NCBI RefSeq assembly: GCF_024171725.1
Contig: NZ_JAMTCG010000001.1
Location: forward strand, 62,001-126,000
Length of the DNA: 64,000 nucleotides
Direction of reading: 5' to 3'
Source of the DNA: Williamsia serinedens
GTDB lineage: Bacteria; Actinomycetota; Actinomycetes; Mycobacteriales; Mycobacteriaceae
Positions 60,161-64,000 of the stretch are shown here, one piece after another. Under the pieces are notes generated by a model. The model searched no databases. It had not been told where the DNA came from and saw only the letters and a list, made by a program, of their open reading frames with translations. Made by a program: the position numbers and the translations under genes. Numbering within the stretch: the first letter of the stretch is position 1; each line of letters opens with the position of its first letter.

Positions 60161-61846
60161 GTGAATCCCGCACTCGCCGCCACCCTCCAGGTCGGGGTGG
60201 TGGTCCTGATCCTCGCCCTGGCCTACGTGCCGCTGGGCGATTACATGGCCCGTGTCCTCACCTCGCCGCGACACCTGCGCGTGGAGAAGGTGCTGTACCG
60301 CGTCGTCCGCGTGGACGCCTCGCGACCGCAGACCTGGGTCGGCTACACCGCCGCGGTCCTCGGGTTCTCGCTCGTCGGCGTGCTGTTCCTCTATGCGCTG
60401 CAACGACTCCAGGCCGTCCTGCCGATGTCGGGCGGACGCCCGGACGTGCCGAGTGCGATGGCGTTCAACACCGCCGTCTCGTTCGTCACGAACACCAACT
60501 GGCAGTCCTACAGCCCCGAGGCCGTGATGGGGAACCTCGTGCAGGCCGGCGGGCTCGCCGTGCAGAACTTCCTCTCCGCGGCCGTCGGCATCGCCGTCGC
60601 TGTCGCACTCATCCGCGGGATCGTCGCGAAGACCGGAGGGGACGAGCTCGGCAACTTCTGGGTCGACCTCGTCCGCGCGACCCTGCGCATCCTGCTGCCG
60701 CTCTCGGTGCTGTTCGCCGTCCTGTTCCTCACCCAGGGTGTGGTCCAGTCGTTCCACTCCGGCTTCGACTTCACCAACCTCGACGGGTCGCAGGGACACG
60801 CGGTGGTGGGGCCCTTCGCGTCCCAGGAGGCCATCAAGGAACTCGGGACCAACGGCGGTGGATCGCTGGCCACGAACAGTGCGCACCCCTTCGAGAACCC
60901 GACGCCGCTGAGCAACATCGCGCAGATCATCGCCATCCTCCTCATCCCGATCTGCCTGACGCGCACCTACTCGACGCTGGTGCAGGACCGCCGTCAGGGT
61001 CTGACCATCCTCGGCGTCATGACGGCTCTGCTCGTCGTGATCTTCGCGATCACCGCGTCTTTCGAGGAGCACACCACCGGCGTCGCCGCCCGTGCGGCCG
61101 GCGCGATGATGGAGGGCAAGGAGCAGCGGTTCGGCATCCCGGCATCGGTGCTCTACGCCGTCGCCACCACCGGCACGTCGACCGGCGCGGTGAACTCCCA
61201 GCACGACAGCTTCTCGGCCGCCGGTGGTGGGGCGCTGATCTGGAACATGCTGCTCGGGGAGGTCGCGCCCGGCGGTGTCGGCACCGGCCTCTACGGCATC
61301 CTCGTGCTCGCGGTCATCGCCGTGTTCGTCGGCGGGCTGCTCGTCGGTCGCACACCGACGTTCCTGGGCAAGAAGATCGGCCAGCGCGAGATCACAATGG
61401 CGGCGTTGTCGATCCTGGTCATGCCTGCGCTGGTCCTAGTCGGCACGGGCATCACGATGACCCTCGCGTCGACGACAGGGTTCCAGGGCAACAGCGGCGA
61501 CCCCGGGTCGCCCCAATCGGTGCACGGCTACTCGGAGGTGCTGTACGCCTTCGCCTCCGCGGCCAACAACAACGGCAGCGCGTTCGGCGGTCTCACCGTC
61601 ACCAGCGACTGGTTCCAGACGTCCCTGGCCGTGGCGATGCTCCTGGGCCGCTTCCTGCCGATCGTGTTCACGCTCGCGCTCGCCGGACTGCTGGCGCGCC
61701 AGCGCCCCTCGCCGCCGTCGACGGCGACCCTGCCCACCCACGGGCTCCTGTTCGGCGGACTGCTCTTCGGCACCGTGGTGCTCGTCGCCGGACTCACCTT
61801 CTTCCCCGCGCTCGCGCTGGGACCGATCGCGGAGGCGATGCAGTGA
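60161..61846 (+). CDS. kdpA: Potassium-transporting ATPase subunit KdpA
   Basis: K+-selective channel-like subunit of the high-affinity KdpFABC pump; 561 residues with ten helices in four pseudo-repeats. Filter segments are visible as [23 protein letters not shown] and NNNGSAFGG. The GTG start has GGAGAGG 21 nt upstream at the kdpF end. Its TGA overlaps the kdpB GTG as GTGA. Expression of Kdp normally rises at low K+ or osmotic stress under KdpDE, which are not in this window. Confidence 0.96.
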   Translation: MNPALAATLQVGVVVLILALAYVPLGDYMARVLTSPRHLRVEKVLYRVVRVDASRPQTWVGYTAAVLGFSLVGVLFLYALQRLQAVLPMSGGRPDVPSAMAFNTAVSFVTNTNWQSYSPEAVMGNLVQAGGLAVQNFLSAAVGIAVAVALIRGIVAKTGGDELGNFWVDLVRATLRILLPLSVLFAVLFLTQGVVQSFHSGFDFTNLDGSQGHAVVGPFASQEAIKELGTNGGGSLATNSAHPFENPTPLSNIAQIIAILLIPICLTRTYSTLVQDRRQGLTILGVMTALLVVIFAITASFEEHTTGVAARAAGAMMEGKEQRFGIPASVLYAVATTGTSTGAVNSQHDSFSAAGGGALIWNMLLGEVAPGGVGTGLYGILVLAVIAVFVGGLLVGRTPTFLGKKIGQREITMAALSILVMPALVLVGTGITMTLASTTGFQGNSGDPGSPQSVHGYSEVLYAFASAANNNGSAFGGLTVTSDWFQTSLAVAMLLGRFLPIVFTLALAGLLARQRPSPPSTATLPTHGLLFGGLLFGTVVLVAGLTFFPALALGPIAEAMQ

Positions 61847-63927
61847 CCGTCACCGAACTCCCCGAGACCTCCTCTGCCCCGGCCGACCTGGCCGGGCACG
61901 GTTCCTTCTCGCCGCGGTCGCTGGTGACCGCGCTGCCGGATGCGGTCCGGGCGCTGACACCGCGCAAGCAGGTCCGCAACCCGGTCATGTTCGTCGTGTT
62001 CGTCGGCTCGATCGTCACCACGATCCTGGCGATCGTGCGACCGTCCGTGTTCGCCTGGGCCATCGCGTTCTGGCTGTGGTTCACCGTGGTGTTCGCCAAC
62101 CTCGCGACGGCGGTCGCCGAGGGCCGCGGGAAGGCCCAGGCCGAGAGCCTGCGGAAGGTGAAGCGCGACACCGTCGCCCGCAAGCTCGGGTCCGACGGGT
62201 CGATCGTCGAGGTGTCCGGTTCCGACCTCACCATCGGCGACCGCATCGTCGTCGAGGCCGGCGAGACCATCGCCGGCGACGGCGACGTCGTGGAGGGCAT
62301 CGCGACCGTCGACGAGTCGGCCATCACCGGCGAGTCCGCGCCCGTCGTCCGCGAGTCCGGCGGAGACCGCTGCGCGGTGACCGGCGGCACCGTCGTGCTC
62401 TCCGACCGCATCGTCGTGCAGATCACCACCAAGCCCGGGGAGTCGTTCGTCGACCGGATGATCGCCCTGGTGGAGGGTGCCTCGCGGAAGAAGACGCCCA
62501 ACGAGATCGCGCTCGACATCCTGCTGGCGAGCCTGACGATCATCTTCCTGCTCGCGGTGGTCGCGATCGGCCCGGTGCAGCAGTACGGCGGACAGACACC
62601 CGACCCGATCAAGCTGATCGCGCTGCTCGTCTGCCTCATCCCGACCACCATCGGCGCGCTGCTGTCGTCCATCGGCATCGCGGGCATGGACCGGCTGGTG
62701 CAGCGCAACGTCCTGGCGATGTCGGGACGCGCGGTGGAGGCCGCCGGCGACATCGACACCCTGCTCATGGACAAGACGGGCACCATCACGTTCGGTAACC
62801 GTCGCGCCACCGCGGTGGTCCCGGCGCCCGACGTCTCCGTCGACGAGATCGCCCTGGCCGCATGCCGATCGAGCCTCGGCGACGACACCCCCGAGGGACG
62901 CAGCATCGTCGAGTTCTGCGCCGAGACCCACGGCGTGGACGTCGAGGCGATCCGCCCGGCGCCGGGCTCGGCGACGCTGGTGCCGTTCACAGCGCAGACG
63001 CGTATGAGCGGACTGGACCTCGCCGACGGAACGGCCCTGCGCAAGGGTGCCGCCGACGCGGTGATCTCCTGGGCCCGCTCGACCGGGTCCACCGTCCCGG
63101 ACGCGGTCTCCGACCAGGTCGACGCGATCGCCACCGGCGGTGGTACCCCGCTCGTCGTCGGTGAACGCCGCGGCGATGACGCCGTGCGGGTGCTCGGTGT
63201 CATCGCCCTGTCCGACGTCGTGAAACCCGGTATGGCGCAGCGGTTCGCGCAACTGCGCGCGATGGGCATCCGCACGGTGATGGTCACCGGTGACAACCCG
63301 CGCACCGCGGCGGCCATCGCCGCCGAGGCCGGCGTCGACGACGTCATCTCCGAGGCGACGCCGGAGGACAAGCTCGAGGTGATCCGCGCCGAGCAGGCCG
63401 ACGGCAAGCTCGTCGCGATGACCGGCGACGGGACCAACGACGCGCCCGCGCTCGCGCAGGCCGACGTGGGCCTGGCGATGAACACGGGCACGTCGGCCGC
63501 GAAGGAGGCCGGCAACATGGTCGATCTCGACTCCGACCCGACCAAGCTCATCGACGTGGTGGCGATCGGCAAGCAGCTGCTCATCACCCGCGGCGCGTTG
63601 ACGACGTTCTCGCTCGCCAACGACCTGGCGAAGTACTTCGCGATCCTGCCCGCCCTGTTCAGCGGCATCTACCCGCAGCTCGACGGGCTCAACATCATGC
63701 GGCTGCACTCGGCGCAGTCGGCGATCACCTCGGCGGTGGTGTTCAACGCGCTGATCATCATCGCGCTGATCCCGCTGTCCCTGCGGGGTGTCGCCTACCG
63801 GCCGTCGTCGGCGTCGCGACTGCTCGGCCGCAACCTGCTCGTCTACGGCGTCGGCGGTGTCATCTCGCCGTTCGTGGGCATCTGGCTCATCGATCTCGTC
63901 GTCCGATTCATCCCGGGAATGGGGTAG
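61843..63927 (+). CDS. kdpB: Potassium-transporting ATPase ATP-binding subunit KdpB
   Basis: P-type ATPase subunit of 694 residues. TGES (near 163-166) is the dephosphorylation motif. Asp310 in [10 protein letters not shown] is phosphorylated. Nucleotide-binding and hinge motifs include [11 protein letters not shown] and [20 protein letters not shown]. Helices flank residue 40-90, 220-290 and the C-terminal 110. GTG start overlapping kdpA; TAG stop overlapping the first base of the kdpC GTG. Confidence 0.96.
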   Translation: MTVTELPETSSAPADLAGHGSFSPRSLVTALPDAVRALTPRKQVRNPVMFVVFVGSIVTTILAIVRPSVFAWAIAFWLWFTVVFANLATAVAEGRGKAQAESLRKVKRDTVARKLGSDGSIVEVSGSDLTIGDRIVVEAGETIAGDGDVVEGIATVDESAITGESAPVVRESGGDRCAVTGGTVVLSDRIVVQITTKPGESFVDRMIALVEGASRKKTPNEIALDILLASLTIIFLLAVVAIGPVQQYGGQTPDPIKLIALLVCLIPTTIGALLSSIGIAGMDRLVQRNVLAMSGRAVEAAGDIDTLLMDKTGTITFGNRRATAVVPAPDVSVDEIALAACRSSLGDDTPEGRSIVEFCAETHGVDVEAIRPAPGSATLVPFTAQTRMSGLDLADGTALRKGAADAVISWARSTGSTVPDAVSDQVDAIATGGGTPLVVGERRGDDAVRVLGVIALSDVVKPGMAQRFAQLRAMGIRTVMVTGDNPRTAAAIAAEAGVDDVISEATPEDKLEVIRAEQADGKLVAMTGDGTNDAPALAQADVGLAMNTGTSAAKEAGNMVDLDSDPTKLIDVVAIGKQLLITRGALTTFSLANDLAKYFAILPALFSGIYPQLDGLNIMRLHSAQSAITSAVVFNALIIIALIPLSLRGVAYRPSSASRLLGRNLLVYGVGGVISPFVGIWLIDLVVRFIPGMG

Positions 63928-64000
63928 TGGTGCTCGTCGTCAAGCAGGTCCTCCGTCAGGCGGTCGTCGGTCTCGCGGTGCTCGTCGCGCTCACCGTCGT
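63927..64000 (+). CDS. kdpC: Potassium-transporting ATPase subunit KdpC, truncated by window end
   Basis: Only 24 codons are present: [14 protein letters not shown] and GLAVLVALTV, the basic-then-hydrophobic N-terminal anchor usual for KdpC. It starts at a GTG sharing one base with the kdpB stop (TAGTG); the next GTG three bases later is an alternative. Identification relies on operon position and the anchor sequence. Confidence 0.85.
   Translation, partial: MVLVVKQVLRQAVVGLAVLVALTV

Noticed and set aside
1-64000. CRISPR arrays, insertion sequences, rRNA genes
   Set aside because: No regularly spaced direct repeats with unique spacers, no transposase-like ORFs with terminal inverted repeats, and no rRNA sequence were recognised. 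The 22-bp-period units at 16.75 kb are too short and have no spacers of CRISPR length.

Overview
The window is a contiguous stretch of very GC-rich actinobacterial chromosome: codon third positions are almost all G or C, GTG starts are frequent, and many promoters have a TANNNT -10. It probably comes from a mycolic-acid-containing member of the Mycobacteriales. Pointers are a CmrA-type mycolate reductase beside orn, SepIVA, a truncated haemoglobin O, a 180-kDa NAD-glutamate dehydrogenase, an Rv2466c-like mycothiol-linked nitroreductase, paired ClpP1/ClpP2 and CtaJ. Much of the order follows, from memory, the Mycobacterium tuberculosis H37Rv block around Rv2511-Rv2439c and then Rv2966c-Rv2924c. 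An ectoine operon, a kdp operon and the absence of mycobacterial PE/PPE genes suggest a relative such as Gordonia or Williamsia. The genus is an inference.

Layout. 1-6.8 kb: orn, a HerA-like ATPase, cmrA, a PadR-dienoyl-CoA reductase pair, a DinB/DUF664 protein and a DUF1707 protein. 6.8-16.7 kb: tRNA-Arg, a CopD/CtaG membrane protein, ettA, gdh, a hot-dog thioesterase and a conserved unknown; the last three are translationally coupled. 16.7-28.9 kb: a repeat-rich gap, alpha-glucosidase, glbO, an HNH protein, ctaJ-DUF5130, pepN, nitroreductase, rpiB-nei2, a cutinase-like hydrolase, sthA and an L,D-transpeptidase. 29.2-33.9 kb: tRNA-Gly, tRNA-Pro, trigger factor, clpP1-clpP2 and clpX, a protein-folding and degradation block. 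33.9-42.3 kb: fdhD-fdhF divergent from mobA, then valS-folC-DUF4233. 42.4-50.5 kb: a small secreted protein, ndk, rne, rplU-rpmA and obg-proB. 50.5-55.4 kb: a sirtuin, a possible small gene, and ectABC followed by a D-2-hydroxyacid dehydrogenase. 55.4-59.8 kb: rsmD-coaD, sepIVA and DUF177-rnc-fpg. 59.9-64.0 kb: a tiny membrane ORF followed by kdpF-kdpA-kdpB-kdpC, cut by the window end.

How it works together. Most of the window is housekeeping: translation (valS, ettA, L21/L27, obg, tRNAs), RNA processing and decay (orn, rne, rnc), proteostasis (tig, ClpXP1P2, pepN), base-excision repair (nei2, fpg), redox balance (sthA, gdh, nitroreductase, glbO) and respiration (CtaG-like, CtaJ). Two osmotic modules, ectoine synthesis and Kdp potassium uptake, lie within 10 kb of each other. 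I found no CRISPR array, insertion sequence, prophage or recognisable defence system. The less explained content is non-coding: a nested dyad, an interleaved repeat cluster, direct-repeat operator candidates and many apparent leaderless starts. There are also a few small or unassigned ORFs.
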